Shown here piece by piece: positions 32,515-42,105 of a stretch of 64,000 bases of DNA (within the stretch, counting starts at the first letter, position 1; each line of letters starts with the position of its first letter). The notes beneath the pieces are model-generated. The model made no database searches. It was not told the origin of the DNA and saw nothing but the letters and a program-made list of their open reading frames with translations. This DNA comes from Streptomyces ficellus (GTDB taxonomy: Bacteria > Actinomycetota > Actinomycetes > Streptomycetales > Streptomycetaceae). The translations under genes were made by a program, and so were the position numbers. The stretch lies in assembly GCF_009739905.1 (NCBI RefSeq), contig NZ_CP034279.1, positions 2,790,001-2,854,000 on the forward strand, written 5' to 3'.

Positions 32515-33816
32515 GTGCCCGCCGTGAAGAAGACCGCGCAGACGTACCTGAGCAGGGCCGCCGCGGCGGTCGCCGCCGCCGCGCTGCTGCCCGTCCTCAC
32601 CGCCGCGCCGGCCCTCGCGGCCCCGCCGGCGGACAAGGAGGACAAGCAGCCCAAGCCACCCGCCGTGATGTCCACGGTCGGCGGGCTGAAGCTCGGCACG
32701 CCGGGTACGCAGGTGAACCTGGCCCCCGGCGTGCCGGTGCTGCCCAAGGAGGTCACGGGCCGCTCCTGGATCGTGGCGGACGCGGAGAGCGGCGACGTGC
32801 TGGCGTCGCACAACGCGCACTGGCGGCTGCCCCCGGCCTCCACGCTGAAGATGCTGTTCGCGGACACCGTCCTGCCGAAGCTGCCCAAGAACCGGTCGCA
32901 TGTGGTGGCCCCCGAGGAGCTGGCGAAGGTCGGCGAGGGCTCCAGCCTCGTCGGGGTGAAGGAGAAGCAGGCCTACACCGTCCACGACCTGTGGCTGGGC
33001 GTCTTCCTGCGCTCCGGCAACGACGCCGTGCACGTGCTGTCCGCGATGAACGGCGGCATCGACCAGACCGTCCGGGACATGAACGCCCGCGCCGCCGAGC
33101 TCCAGGCGCTCGACACGCACGTCGTCTCGCCGGACGGGTACGACGCGGTGGGCCAGGTCTCGTCCGCGTACGACCTCACGCTGATCGCGCGCAGCGGCAT
33201 GCAGAACAAGGACTTCCGCGAGTACTGCTCGACGCCGCGCGCGAAGTTCCCCGGCGAGGTGAAGCCGGGCAACAAGAAGCGGTCGACGTTCGAGATCCAG
33301 AACACCAACCGGCTGCTGACCGGTGACTTCGGCATCCCGGCGTACCAGGGCATCGCCGGTGTGAAGAACGGCAGCACCACCCACGCGGGCGCCACCTTCA
33401 CCGGTGTGGCCGAACGGAACGGCAAGGTTCTGCTGGTCACCGTCATGAACCCGTCGGCGAAGGAGGGCCACGCCGTCTACAAGGAGGCGGCGCGCCTGCT
33501 GGACTGGGGTTTCTCGGCGGCCGGGAGGGTGCGGCCGGTCGGTGAGCTGGTGGCGCCGAAGTCGGCGGGCGCCGGCACCGGCGAGAGCGGCGGCACCGGG
33601 CAGACCGGCCCGGGCGGCGGCGACCAGGCCGCCGGTGACCGCTCCGGCGGCGCGACGGTCGCGGCGGCCGGCGGTGCGAGCGGGGCCGGGACGGCGCTGG
33701 CGGTGGTCGGCGGGGTGCTCGTCCTGCTGGCCGCCGGGTGGTTCATGGTCAACCGGCGCTGGCCGCTTCCCGATCTGGTGCGCCGTCGCCGCCGTCCCGG
33801 GTCCGGGAGCGAGTAG
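32515..33816 (+). CDS. D-alanyl-D-alanine carboxypeptidase (SxxK serine hydrolase)
   Basis: 433 aa from GTG 32515; GTG 32524 is an alternative. Signal peptide (AAAAVAAAALLPVLTAAPALA), then a penicillin-binding-protein type catalytic domain with STLK (SxxK), SGN (SxN) and KNG in place of KTG, a Gly-rich stretch, and a C-terminal membrane anchor ([19 protein letters not shown]) with a basic end. It trims the terminal D-Ala of peptidoglycan stem peptides outside the cell. TACGTT at 32502-32507, 7 nt before 32515, indicates leaderless expression. Its 3' end overlaps the YihY gene by 68 bp. Confidence 0.92.
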   Translation: MPAVKKTAQTYLSRAAAAVAAAALLPVLTAAPALAAPPADKEDKQPKPPAVMSTVGGLKLGTPGTQVNLAPGVPVLPKEVTGRSWIVADAESGDVLASHNAHWRLPPASTLKMLFADTVLPKLPKNRSHVVAPEELAKVGEGSSLVGVKEKQAYTVHDLWLGVFLRSGNDAVHVLSAMNGGIDQTVRDMNARAAELQALDTHVVSPDGYDAVGQVSSAYDLTLIARSGMQNKDFREYCSTPRAKFPGEVKPGNKKRSTFEIQNTNRLLTGDFGIPAYQGIAGVKNGSTTHAGATFTGVAERNGKVLLVTVMNPSAKEGHAVYKEAARLLDWGFSAAGRVRPVGELVAPKSAGAGTGESGGTGQTGPGGGDQAAGDRSGGATVAAAGGASGAGTALAVVGGVLVLLAAGWFMVNRRWPLPDLVRRRRRPGSGSE

Positions 33817-34651
33817 CCGTCCAGGCGGCGCAGAACAGCAGCAGCTTGGCGGTGAAGTTGATCCACAGCAGGAGCGCCACGGGCACGCCGAACGCCCCGT
33901 ACATCGACTTCGCCGCCACGTCCCGCATGTAGCCGCCGAGCAGCAGCTTCAGCGCCTCGAAGCCGACCGCGCCGATCAGGGCCGCCACGGCGAGGCGGCG
34001 GCGCGGCGGGTGGACGCCGGGCAGCAGGGTCAGCACGTACAGCAGGATCAGGAAGTCGGCGAGGACGGCGACCGCGAGGGCGACCGCCTGGAGGAGTACG
34101 CCCCCGGCGCCGCTCTCGGAGATCCCGATCCGCTCGGCGGTCCAGCCCACGGTGGTGGAGCCCAGCCAGGAGGCGGCGAGCGACGCCAGGCCGGTGGCGC
34201 CGAGGCCGAGGAGGATCACGGCGTCCTTGCCCTTGCGGACGACCGGGTTGCCCTCGTCGCGGTCGTCGACGCCCCACACGGCGCGCAGGCAGTCGCGCAT
34301 GGAGCCCACCCAGCCGATGCCGGTGAACAGCAGCAGCGCGCCCGCGACCAGGCCGACCGTGCCGGCGTTCGCCACCAGGGAGTCCAGGTCGAGCTGGTCG
34401 GAGATGCCGGGCACCTGCTCGGCGATCTTCTCCTCCAGGGTGCGGAGCTGTTCCTCGCTGAGCAGCGCGGCGCCGACCGCCGCGGCCACGGTGATCAGCG
34501 GGAAGAGGGCGAGGAAGCTGATGAAGGTGATGGCGGCGGCCAGCCGCGTCCAGTGCGCCGCGTCGAGCGTCTCGTACGAGCGCCACGCGTGCGTCCGCAT
34601 CAGGCGGGCGGCCCAGGGGCCGATGACGGGGAGCTTGGTCAGCCAGTCCAT
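33749..34651 (-). CDS. YihY/virulence factor BrkB family membrane protein
   Basis: 300 aa. Six to seven membrane helices with the family signature: AAAITFISFLALFPLITVAAAVG near the start, WGVDDRDEGNPVVRKGKD, and YGAFGVPVALLLWINFTAKLLLF near the end. The family has been linked to transport or lipid handling, but no function is settled (it is not RNase BN). It starts at ATG 34651, overlapping the GtrA gene by 13 bp, and overlaps the carboxypeptidase 3' end by 68 bp. Confidence 0.9.
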   Translation of the reverse strand: MDWLTKLPVIGPWAARLMRTHAWRSYETLDAAHWTRLAAAITFISFLALFPLITVAAAVGAALLSEEQLRTLEEKIAEQVPGISDQLDLDSLVANAGTVGLVAGALLLFTGIGWVGSMRDCLRAVWGVDDRDEGNPVVRKGKDAVILLGLGATGLASLAASWLGSTTVGWTAERIGISESGAGGVLLQAVALAVAVLADFLILLYVLTLLPGVHPPRRRLAVAALIGAVGFEALKLLLGGYMRDVAAKSMYGAFGVPVALLLWINFTAKLLLFCAAWTATRSRTRDGGDGAPDREAASAG

Positions 34652-35064
34652 GACGTGCCCCTACCCCCGGTCGGGAAGACGAGCGTGCGGGTGCCCCAGA
34701 AACGCACGCAGGTGGCGAGGGCCATCCCCACGCCGAGCCCCGAGACGGTGTCGGCCAGCGGGGACGTGAGCCCCAGCGCGTAGTGCGACACCCCCAGGCA
34801 CGCCAGCTGCACGGCGGCGCCCGCCAGGTTGACCCCGAAGAACGCCCCGTACTGGCGCAGGTGGAGGCCGCGGCGGCGGTACGTGCCGAGGGCGTTGCCC
34901 ACGTAGGCGACGGTGCAGCCGGCGAGGAAGGCGAGCGCCTTGGCGATGAGCGGGTCGAGGTGCGGCCGCAGCGCGAGGAAGAGCGCGAGGTCGGCGGCGT
35001 AGGCGATGCCGCCCGCGATCAGGAACCCGGCCGCCTCGCGCCGCACGGGTGGGTCCGGCCTCAC
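34639..35064 (-). CDS. GtrA family protein, possible DPA flippase
   Basis: 141 aa from GTG 35064, overlapping the prenyltransferase stop (GTGA). Four membrane helices: EAAGFLIAGGIAYAADLALF, LIAKALAFLAGCTVAYVGNA (followed by TYRRRG, the family's loop), YGAFFGVNLAGAAVQLACLG, and the GLGVGMALATCVRFWGTRTLVF end. GtrA proteins move or hold polyprenyl-linked sugars; Rv3789 of M. tuberculosis, next to dprE1-dprE2, has been proposed to help flip decaprenylphosphoryl arabinose. Same context here. Confidence 0.85.
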   Translation of the reverse strand: MRPDPPVRREAAGFLIAGGIAYAADLALFLALRPHLDPLIAKALAFLAGCTVAYVGNALGTYRRRGLHLRQYGAFFGVNLAGAAVQLACLGVSHYALGLTSPLADTVSGLGVGMALATCVRFWGTRTLVFPTGGRGTSWTG

Positions 35065-35972
35065 AGGTCCGCCACCGCCATCCCGTACATCGCGAGCCAG
35101 GCCAGGCCGATGACGGCGAGCGGGCGGTCGCGCAGGACGACGTCCTCCGGGGCGCCGGCGGTGCCGCGGTCGGCGAACACGGCGTACCGCAGGACGGCGA
35201 GGATGAACGCGATGGTGGACAGCTGGCGCCAGGTCCCGCTGTGCTCCAGGGCCCACAGGCAGTAGCCGAGCACGGCGACGCCGGCGGCCAGCTGCCAGAC
35301 GAACCGGAGGTAGCCGGTCGTGTACTCGGTCAGCAGCAGGCGCGTGGCCCCCTCCCGCCCCGCCATCTGGACGGCTTCCGAGTAGCGCTTGGCGGCCACC
35401 ATGAACAGGGCGCCGAAGCCGGTGGTGATGAGGAACCAGCGCGAGAGCGGGATGCCGAGCGCCACCCCGCCGATCATGGCCCGCATCACGAAGCCGGTCG
35501 TGACGACGGCCAGGTCGACCACGAGGACGTGCTTGAGGCGGAGGCAGTAGGCGAGCTGCATGACGAGGTAGGCGGCCAGCAGCGCGGCCGTGAGCGCGTT
35601 GCACAGGACGGCGGCGCCGGTGAGGGCCCCGAGCGCGAGGAGGCCGCCGGTGCCGTACGCCACGGACACCGGGACGTCCCCGGCCGCCACGGGGCGGCGG
35701 CACTTCACGGGGTGGGCGCGGTCGGCGTCGGCGTCACGGGCGTCGTTGACGAGGTAGACGGCTGCGGCAGCGGCGGTGAACAGCACGAAGACGATGCCGA
35801 GTTGCAGGGCGGTGTGCCGGGACGCCAGCTGCCCGGCGGCGGCGGGCGCGGCGACCACGAGCACGTTCTTGACCCACTGGCGGGGCCGCGCGGTGCGGAC
35901 GAGCCCGAGCGGCACGCCCACGGCCTGGGCGAGCGGGCGGGTGACGGCCGCCACGACGCCCGGCTCAGCCAC
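35061..35972 (-). CDS. UbiA family prenyltransferase, likely decaprenyl-phosphate phosphoribosyltransferase
   Basis: 303 aa, about eight membrane helices. RTARPRQWVKN and NDARDADADRAHPVKCRRP (the NDxxDxxxD metal site) are the form found in DPPR synthases (Rv3806c type), which transfer 5-phosphoribose from PRPP to a polyprenyl phosphate. A second Asp motif sits near ADRGTAGAPEDVVLRDRP. Overlaps the PAP2 gene by 8 bp and the GtrA gene by 4 bp. First committed step of DPR/DPA production. Confidence 0.87.
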   Translation of the reverse strand: MAEPGVVAAVTRPLAQAVGVPLGLVRTARPRQWVKNVLVVAAPAAAGQLASRHTALQLGIVFVLFTAAAAAVYLVNDARDADADRAHPVKCRRPVAAGDVPVSVAYGTGGLLALGALTGAAVLCNALTAALLAAYLVMQLAYCLRLKHVLVVDLAVVTTGFVMRAMIGGVALGIPLSRWFLITTGFGALFMVAAKRYSEAVQMAGREGATRLLLTEYTTGYLRFVWQLAAGVAVLGYCLWALEHSGTWRQLSTIAFILAVLRYAVFADRGTAGAPEDVVLRDRPLAVIGLAWLAMYGMAVADL

Positions 35973-36558
35973 GGCGACGCCTACGGAAACGATCCGCCAC
36001 GTCCCGGTGCACCCAGGTGCGGCCCGCTTTCGCCGCCACGGCCCCGAGCAGGGCGCCGGCCGCGACGTCGGTCGGGTAGTGCACGCCCACCACCAGGCGG
36101 GACAGGCACATGGCCGTCGCGAGCGGCACGCCCACGCGCCGGACGCCCGGGCGCAGCGCGCCGAACACCAGGGCGGCGGCCACCGCCGAGGTGGCGTGCG
36201 AGCTGGGGAACGAGTGCCGCCCCACGACGGGCCGCAGCACCCCCCGCCCCTCCCTGCCGCGCCCGACCGTGACGATGGGCGACAGGGAGGGGCGGGGGCG
36301 GCGGACGAGGCGTTTGAGGGTCACGCTGGCCAGGTGGGCCGTGGCCGTGAGGGCCGTGGCGCGCAGCCAGGGGCCGCGCCGGGGGCGGTCGGTCACCGCG
36401 CCGGTGAGTCCGGCGGCCAGCCAGAGCGCGCCGTGCTCGCCCGCGTACGACAGGGCGCGCGCGGCCGACGCCAGCGCCGGCCGGCGGTGGCCGCAGGCGT
36501 GCAGCGCGTCCAGCAGCAGATGATCGGCGCCCTCCCACCGGGCGCCCGCGAATCGCAT
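35965..36558 (-). CDS. PAP2 family phosphatase, likely DPPR phosphatase
   Basis: 197 aa. The three PAP2 motifs are seen: KRLVRRPRP, HSFPSSHAT and SRLVVGVHYPTD, with membrane helices around them. Next to a DPPR synthase it most likely removes the 5-phosphate to give polyprenylphosphoryl ribose, as proposed for Rv3807c. First gene of the leftward operon; AAAGGGGTGG lies upstream of ATG 36558. Divergent from dprE1 with 176 bp between. Confidence 0.85.
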   Translation of the reverse strand: MRFAGARWEGADHLLLDALHACGHRRPALASAARALSYAGEHGALWLAAGLTGAVTDRPRRGPWLRATALTATAHLASVTLKRLVRRPRPSLSPIVTVGRGREGRGVLRPVVGRHSFPSSHATSAVAAALVFGALRPGVRRVGVPLATAMCLSRLVVGVHYPTDVAAGALLGAVAAKAGRTWVHRDVADRFRRRRRG

Positions 36559-36734
36559 CCTCCGCCACCCCTTTCGTCGTCCCTGGCCGGTGCACCACGG
36601 ACGACTCTGGCGCTCCGCACACCACAGGACGCGACAATCTTGTACGACACTCGTTTAATCACCCATATCGGCGAGCCGACGACTCCACCGACAAACCCGT
36701 CAAATGACCCAAGTGCGGCGATACGGTCGCATCC

Positions 36735-38102
36735 ATGTCTGACGCCGACACCTCCACCGACCCCGCCGAACCGGTGACCGGCTGGGGCCGCACCGCCCCC
36801 AGCGTCGCCCGCGTCGTCCGCCCCCGCAGCTACGAGGAGGCCGCCGCCGCCGTCCGCGCCTGCGGCACCCGCGGCGGCATCGCCCGCGGGCTCGGCCGCG
36901 CCTACGGCGACGCGGCGCAGAACGCCGGGGGCGCCGTACTGGACATGACCTCCCTCGCCCGCATCCGCTCCGTCGACGCGGACGCGGGGCTCGTGGTCTG
37001 CGACGCGGGCGTCAGCCTGCACCGCCTGATGCAGGTGCTGCTGCCGCTCGGCTGGTTCGTCCCCGTCACCCCCGGCACCCGCTACGTCACCGTCGGCGGG
37101 GCCATCGGCGCCGACATCCACGGCAAGAACCACCACGTCTCCGGGTCGTTCGGCCGCCACGTACGCGCCTTCGACCTCCTCACCGCCGACGGCACGATCC
37201 ACACCGTCGCCCCCGGCACCGACCTCTTCGACGCGACCACCGGCGGCATGGGCCTCACCGGGGTCATCCTCTCCGCGACCCTCCAGCTGCTGCCCGTCGA
37301 GACGTCCTGGATGTCCGTCGACACCGAACGCGCCGCCGACCTCGACGACCTGATGGCCCGCCTCACCGCCGACGACCACGGCTACCGCTACTCCGTCGCC
37401 TGGATCGACCTGCTCGCCCGCGGCGCCGCCACCGGCCGCGCCGTCCTCACCCGCGGCGACCACGCCCCCCACGACGCCCTCCCCCGCCGCGCCCGGCGCG
37501 ACCCGCTCGCCTTCCGCCCCGGCCGGCTGCCCCCGGCGCCCTCCTTCGTGCCCGAGGGGCTCCTCAGCCGCCCGGCGGTCGGCCTGTTCAACGAACTCTG
37601 GTACCGCAAGGCGCCCCGGCACCGCACCGGCGAACTCCAGCGGCTGTCCGCCTTCTTCCACCCGCTGGACGGCGTCCCGCACTGGAACCGGGTCTACGGG
37701 CGCGGCGGCTTCGTCCAGTACCAGTTCGTCGTCGGACACGGCCGGGAGGACACCCTGCGCCGCATCGTGCGCCGCATCGCCCGCCGGGGCTGCCCGTCCT
37801 TCCTCGCCGTCCTCAAACGCTTCGGCGAGGGCGACCCGGGCTGGCTGTCCTTCCCGATGCCCGGCTGGACCCTGGCCCTGGACATCCCGGCCGGGCTCAG
37901 CGGCCTCGGCACGTTCCTCGACGAGCTCGACGAGGAGGTCGCGGACGCCGGCGGACGCGTCTACCTCGCCAAGGACTCCCGGCTGCGCCCCGACGCACTG
38001 CGCGCCATGTACCCCCGGCTGCCCGACTTCCTCGCCCTGCGCGCCGAGCTGGACCCGCGCTCGGTGTTCACCTCGGACCTCGCCCGCCGCCTGTCTCTGT
38101 GA
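36735..38102 (+). CDS. dprE1: Decaprenylphosphoryl-beta-D-ribose 2'-oxidase
   Basis: 455 aa. FAD-dependent oxidase of the VAO type that oxidises the 2'-OH of polyprenylphosphoryl ribose, the first half of epimerisation to arabinose. Strong match to M. tuberculosis DprE1: RGLGRAYGDAAQNAGG, GGAIGADIHGKNHH, YGRGGFVQYQFV, AKDSRLRPD (active Lys413) and FTSDLARRLSL end. The Cys387 that benzothiazinones attack in M. tuberculosis is Ala381 here (GWTLALDIP). ATG 36735 lies 7 nt after TACGGT with no ribosome site (leaderless). Confidence 0.93.
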   Translation: MSDADTSTDPAEPVTGWGRTAPSVARVVRPRSYEEAAAAVRACGTRGGIARGLGRAYGDAAQNAGGAVLDMTSLARIRSVDADAGLVVCDAGVSLHRLMQVLLPLGWFVPVTPGTRYVTVGGAIGADIHGKNHHVSGSFGRHVRAFDLLTADGTIHTVAPGTDLFDATTGGMGLTGVILSATLQLLPVETSWMSVDTERAADLDDLMARLTADDHGYRYSVAWIDLLARGAATGRAVLTRGDHAPHDALPRRARRDPLAFRPGRLPPAPSFVPEGLLSRPAVGLFNELWYRKAPRHRTGELQRLSAFFHPLDGVPHWNRVYGRGGFVQYQFVVGHGREDTLRRIVRRIARRGCPSFLAVLKRFGEGDPGWLSFPMPGWTLALDIPAGLSGLGTFLDELDEEVADAGGRVYLAKDSRLRPDALRAMYPRLPDFLALRAELDPRSVFTSDLARRLSL

Positions 38103-38124
38103 AATCGTGAAGGAGTACGCCGTC

Positions 38125-38895
38125 ATGAAGGACGCCTTCGGCGCCCCCCAGTCCCTGCTCGTCCTCGGCGGCACGTCCGAGATCGCGCTCGCCACCGCCC
38201 GGCGCCTGATCGCCCGCCGCACCCGCACGGTCTGGCTGGCCGGCCGCCCCTCCCCCGAGCTGGACGCGGCCGCCGTCTCGCTGCGCGAGCTGCGCACCGG
38301 GCAGGACGAGGTGACCGTCCACACCGTGCCGTTCGACGCCCTGGACCCGGCCGCCCACGAGGAGACGCTGGGGAAGGTGTTCGCCGAGGGCGACGTCGAC
38401 ATGGTGCTGCTGGCCTTCGGCGTCCTCGGCGACCAGGGTCGCGACGAGGCGGCGCCGCTCGACGCCGTCCGGGTCGCCCAGACCAACTACACCGGCGCCG
38501 TCTCCGCCGGCCTGACCTGCGCCAACGCGCTGCGGGCGCAGGGGCACGGCGCGCTGGTCGTGCTGTCGTCGGTGGCCGCCGAGCGGACCCGGCGGGCGAA
38601 CTTCATCTACGGCTCCAGCAAGGCGGGCCTCGACGCCTTCGCCCAGGGCCTGGGCGACGCCCTGCACGGCTCCGGCGTCCACGTCATGATCGTCAGGCCC
38701 GGGTTCGTACGGACGCGGATGACGGCCCGGCTGGCGGAGGCGCCCATGGCCACGACACCGGAGGCGGTGGCGCACGCCATCGAGCAGGGGCTGTGGCGCC
38801 GGTCGGAGACCGTGTGGGTGCCGGGCAGGCTCCGCCTGGTGATGGCGGCCGTACGGCACCTGCCCCGCCCGCTCTTCCGCCGCCTGCCCCTCTAG
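38125..38895 (+). CDS. dprE2: Decaprenylphosphoryl-2-keto-ribose reductase (SDR)
   Basis: 256 aa from ATG 38125, 9 nt behind AAGGAG; a GTG at 38107 lies before that site and is rejected. Short-chain dehydrogenase: LLVLGGTSEIALATARRL binds NAD(P)H, LSSVAAERTRRANFIYGSSK has the catalytic Ser and YxxxK. With DprE1 it completes ribose-to-arabinose epimerisation on the lipid carrier. It lies 22 nt after dprE1 and converges with the RNA ligase-like gene. Confidence 0.93.
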   Translation: MKDAFGAPQSLLVLGGTSEIALATARRLIARRTRTVWLAGRPSPELDAAAVSLRELRTGQDEVTVHTVPFDALDPAAHEETLGKVFAEGDVDMVLLAFGVLGDQGRDEAAPLDAVRVAQTNYTGAVSAGLTCANALRAQGHGALVVLSSVAAERTRRANFIYGSSKAGLDAFAQGLGDALHGSGVHVMIVRPGFVRTRMTARLAEAPMATTPEAVAHAIEQGLWRRSETVWVPGRLRLVMAAVRHLPRPLFRRLPL

Positions 38896-38916
38896 GGCGT
38901 GTCGCCGGCGGGCCGG

Positions 38917-39507
38917 TCAGCCGCGGCTGGTGGCCGGTTCGTCCACCGGGGAGCCCTGGGCGGGGACGGACGGGGCCGGGCGGCCGGCGCCGAACTCGTA
39001 CTCGGACAGCTTCCGCCACACGCCGTCCGCACCCTGCTCGTACAGGGCGAAGGAGCCGACGGTCCAGGACGCCTCGAAGTCGGCCAGCTCCTCGTACGCC
39101 ACGTCCATCGCCTCCTCGGCGATGCCGTGCGCCACCGTCACGTGCGGGTGGTACGGGAACAGCAGCTCCCGCTCCAGCGGGCCCGAGGCGTCCCGGACCC
39201 GCTTCTGGAGCCACGAGCAGGCCGCCGCGCCCTCCACGACCTGCACGAAGACGACCGGCGACAGCGGACGGAACGTGCCCGTGCCGGACAGCCGCATCGG
39301 GAACGCCCGGCAGGCCGCCGCGACCTCGGCGAGGTGGGCCCGGACCGCGGGCAGCCGTGCCTCCTCCACCGAGGTCGGCGGGAGCAGCGTGACGTGCGTG
39401 GGGATGCCGTGCGCGGCGGGGTCGCCGAAGCCCGCGCGCCGCTCCTGGAGCAGGCTGCCGTATGGCTCCGGGACCGCGATCGAAACGCCGAGCGTTACGG
39501 TCCCCAC
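38917..39507 (-). CDS. 2'-5' RNA ligase/cyclic phosphodiesterase family protein
   Basis: 196 aa. Two HxT/S motifs of the LigT 2H superfamily: THVTLLPP (about residue 37) and HPHVTVAH (about 120). These enzymes open cyclic phosphodiesters or join RNA ends; the Streptomyces members are uncharacterised. ATG 39507. The C-terminal 20 residues are Pro/Ala-rich. Converges with dprE2 at 21 bp. Confidence 0.85.
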   Translation of the reverse strand: MGTVTLGVSIAVPEPYGSLLQERRAGFGDPAAHGIPTHVTLLPPTSVEEARLPAVRAHLAEVAAACRAFPMRLSGTGTFRPLSPVVFVQVVEGAAACSWLQKRVRDASGPLERELLFPYHPHVTVAHGIAEEAMDVAYEELADFEASWTVGSFALYEQGADGVWRKLSEYEFGAGRPAPSVPAQGSPVDEPATSRG

Positions 39508-39623
39508 GTCGTTCTCCTCAGTGTCGGTGCGGTCGTCGGTGGTGTGCTGCCGGCCGGCGGTCGTCTCCGCCGTCAGCCGCCAGTGTGGCGGGTGGACCCG
39601 CCGCGTGACCAGAGCTGCCCGCT

Positions 39624-40676
<1,053 letters not shown>

Positions 40677-40712
40677 TCAAGGGGCTGAGACGAGCGACAC
40701 AGCCGTCCGGGC

Positions 40713-40754
40713 CCCCGGTTCCGGCCGTCCCGGGAGGGGGCGGCCGGTCCGGGG
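40713..40754 (-). terminator. Hairpin between glyA and trpS
   Basis: Stem of 6 + 7 bp: CCCCGG (40713-40718) and CCGGCCG (40721-40727) pair with CGGCCGG (40741-40747) and CCGGGG (40749-40754), with a small internal loop. Likely ends the glyA transcript. Confidence 0.55.
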
Positions 40755-40777
40755 CCGGGCGGGGAGGCCGAGCGGGG

Positions 40778-42070
40778 TCAGACGGGGAGGCCGGGGGCCG
40801 GGTAGGCGGCCATGAGGTCGGCGACCTCGGCGCGGATCATGGCGAGGGCCGCCTCGTCACCGGTGCGGGCCGCCGTGACACCCCGGTCGATCCACTCGGC
40901 GACGGCCCCCATGTGCTCCGTACCGAGCCCCCGCGAGGTGAGGGAGGGCGTGCCGATGCGGATGCCGGAGGGGTCGAACGGCTTGCGCGGGTCGTAGGGG
41001 ACGGTGTTGTAGTTGACCACGATCCCCGCCCGGTCCAGCGCCTTGGCCGCGATCTTGCCGGGGACGTCCCTGCGGGTGAGGTCCATGAGGATCAGGTGGT
41101 TGTCCGTACCGCCGGAGACCAGGTCGAAGCCCCGGGCCAGCAGCTCGTCGGCGAGCGCCTTCGCGTTGGCGACGACGCCGTGCGCGTAGTCGCGGAAGGA
41201 GGCGCCGGACGCCTCGTGCAGGGCGACGGCGATGGCGGCGGTGGTCTGGTTGTGCGGGCCGCCCTGGAGCCCCGGGAAGACCGCCTTGTCGATGGCCTTC
41301 GCGTGCTCCTCCCGGCACATGAGCATCGCGCCGCGCGGCCCGCGCAGGGTCTTGTGGGTGGTCGTGGAGACGACGTCGACGTGCGGCACCGGCGACGGGT
41401 GGGCGCCGCCCGCGATCAGGCCGGCGATGTGCGCCACGTCGGCGACCAGCACGGCGCCCGCCTCGCGGGCGATCTCCGCGAAGGCGGCGAAGTCGATGGT
41501 CCGGGGCAGGGCGGTGCCCCCGCAGAAGATGACCTTGGGACGCTCCTTGAGGGCGAGGTCGCGCACCTCGTCGAAGTCGATCAGCCCGGTGTCCTGGCGG
41601 ACGCCGTACTGGACGCCCCGGAACCAGGAGCCCGTCGCGGAGACGCCCCAGCCGTGCGTGAGGTGACCGCCCATCGGGAGGGCCATGCCCATCACGGTGT
41701 CGCCGGGCTGCGCGAAGGCCAGGTAGACGGCGAGGTTCGCCGGGGAGCCGGAGTAGGGCTGGACGTTGGCGTGGTCCACGCCGAAGAGGGCCTTCGCCCG
41801 GGCGACGGCGAGCCGCTCGACCTGGTCGACGTTCTGCTGGCCCTCGTAGTAGCGCCGGCCCGCGTAGCCCTCGCTGTACTTGTTCTGCAGGACGGTCCCG
41901 GAGGCCTCCAGGACCGCCTGCGAGACGTAGTTCTCGCTGGGGATCAGGCGCAGGGTGTCCGCCTGGAGCCGCTCCTCCGCGCCGACGAGCGCGGCGAGTT
42001 CCGGATCGGCGGCGGCGAGCGCCGGGTGGCGGGCGGGGGCGTGGTGGGCGGAGACGGCGAGGCTGGTCAT
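40778..42070 (-). CDS. glyA: Serine hydroxymethyltransferase
   Basis: 430 aa. PLP enzyme converting serine and tetrahydrofolate to glycine and methylene-THF, main source of C1 units. Markers: LRLIPSENYVSQAV, NKYSEGYAGRRYYEG, DVAHIAGLIA, STTTHKTLRGPRG (Schiff-base Lys), FPGLQGGPH. ATG 42070 is the start because the leader upstream is a ZTP riboswitch and the frame there has no protein similarity; GGAGGACGCC precedes it. ZTP/ZMP accumulates when formyl-THF is short, so control by that alarmone fits this enzyme. Confidence 0.97.
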   Translation of the reverse strand: MTSLAVSAHHAPARHPALAAADPELAALVGAEERLQADTLRLIPSENYVSQAVLEASGTVLQNKYSEGYAGRRYYEGQQNVDQVERLAVARAKALFGVDHANVQPYSGSPANLAVYLAFAQPGDTVMGMALPMGGHLTHGWGVSATGSWFRGVQYGVRQDTGLIDFDEVRDLALKERPKVIFCGGTALPRTIDFAAFAEIAREAGAVLVADVAHIAGLIAGGAHPSPVPHVDVVSTTTHKTLRGPRGAMLMCREEHAKAIDKAVFPGLQGGPHNQTTAAIAVALHEASGASFRDYAHGVVANAKALADELLARGFDLVSGGTDNHLILMDLTRRDVPGKIAAKALDRAGIVVNYNTVPYDPRKPFDPSGIRIGTPSLTSRGLGTEHMGAVAEWIDRGVTAARTGDEAALAMIRAEVADLMAAYPAPGLPV

Positions 42071-42105
42071 GGCGTCCTCCAGGGGGCCGGCAGCACGGAC
42101 GAGGT

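Noticed and set aside
35049..36272. A 407-codon plus-strand frame across the UbiA and PAP2 genes
   Set aside because: Antisense shadow; the minus strand carries conserved NDxxD and PAP2 motifs with normal codon pattern.
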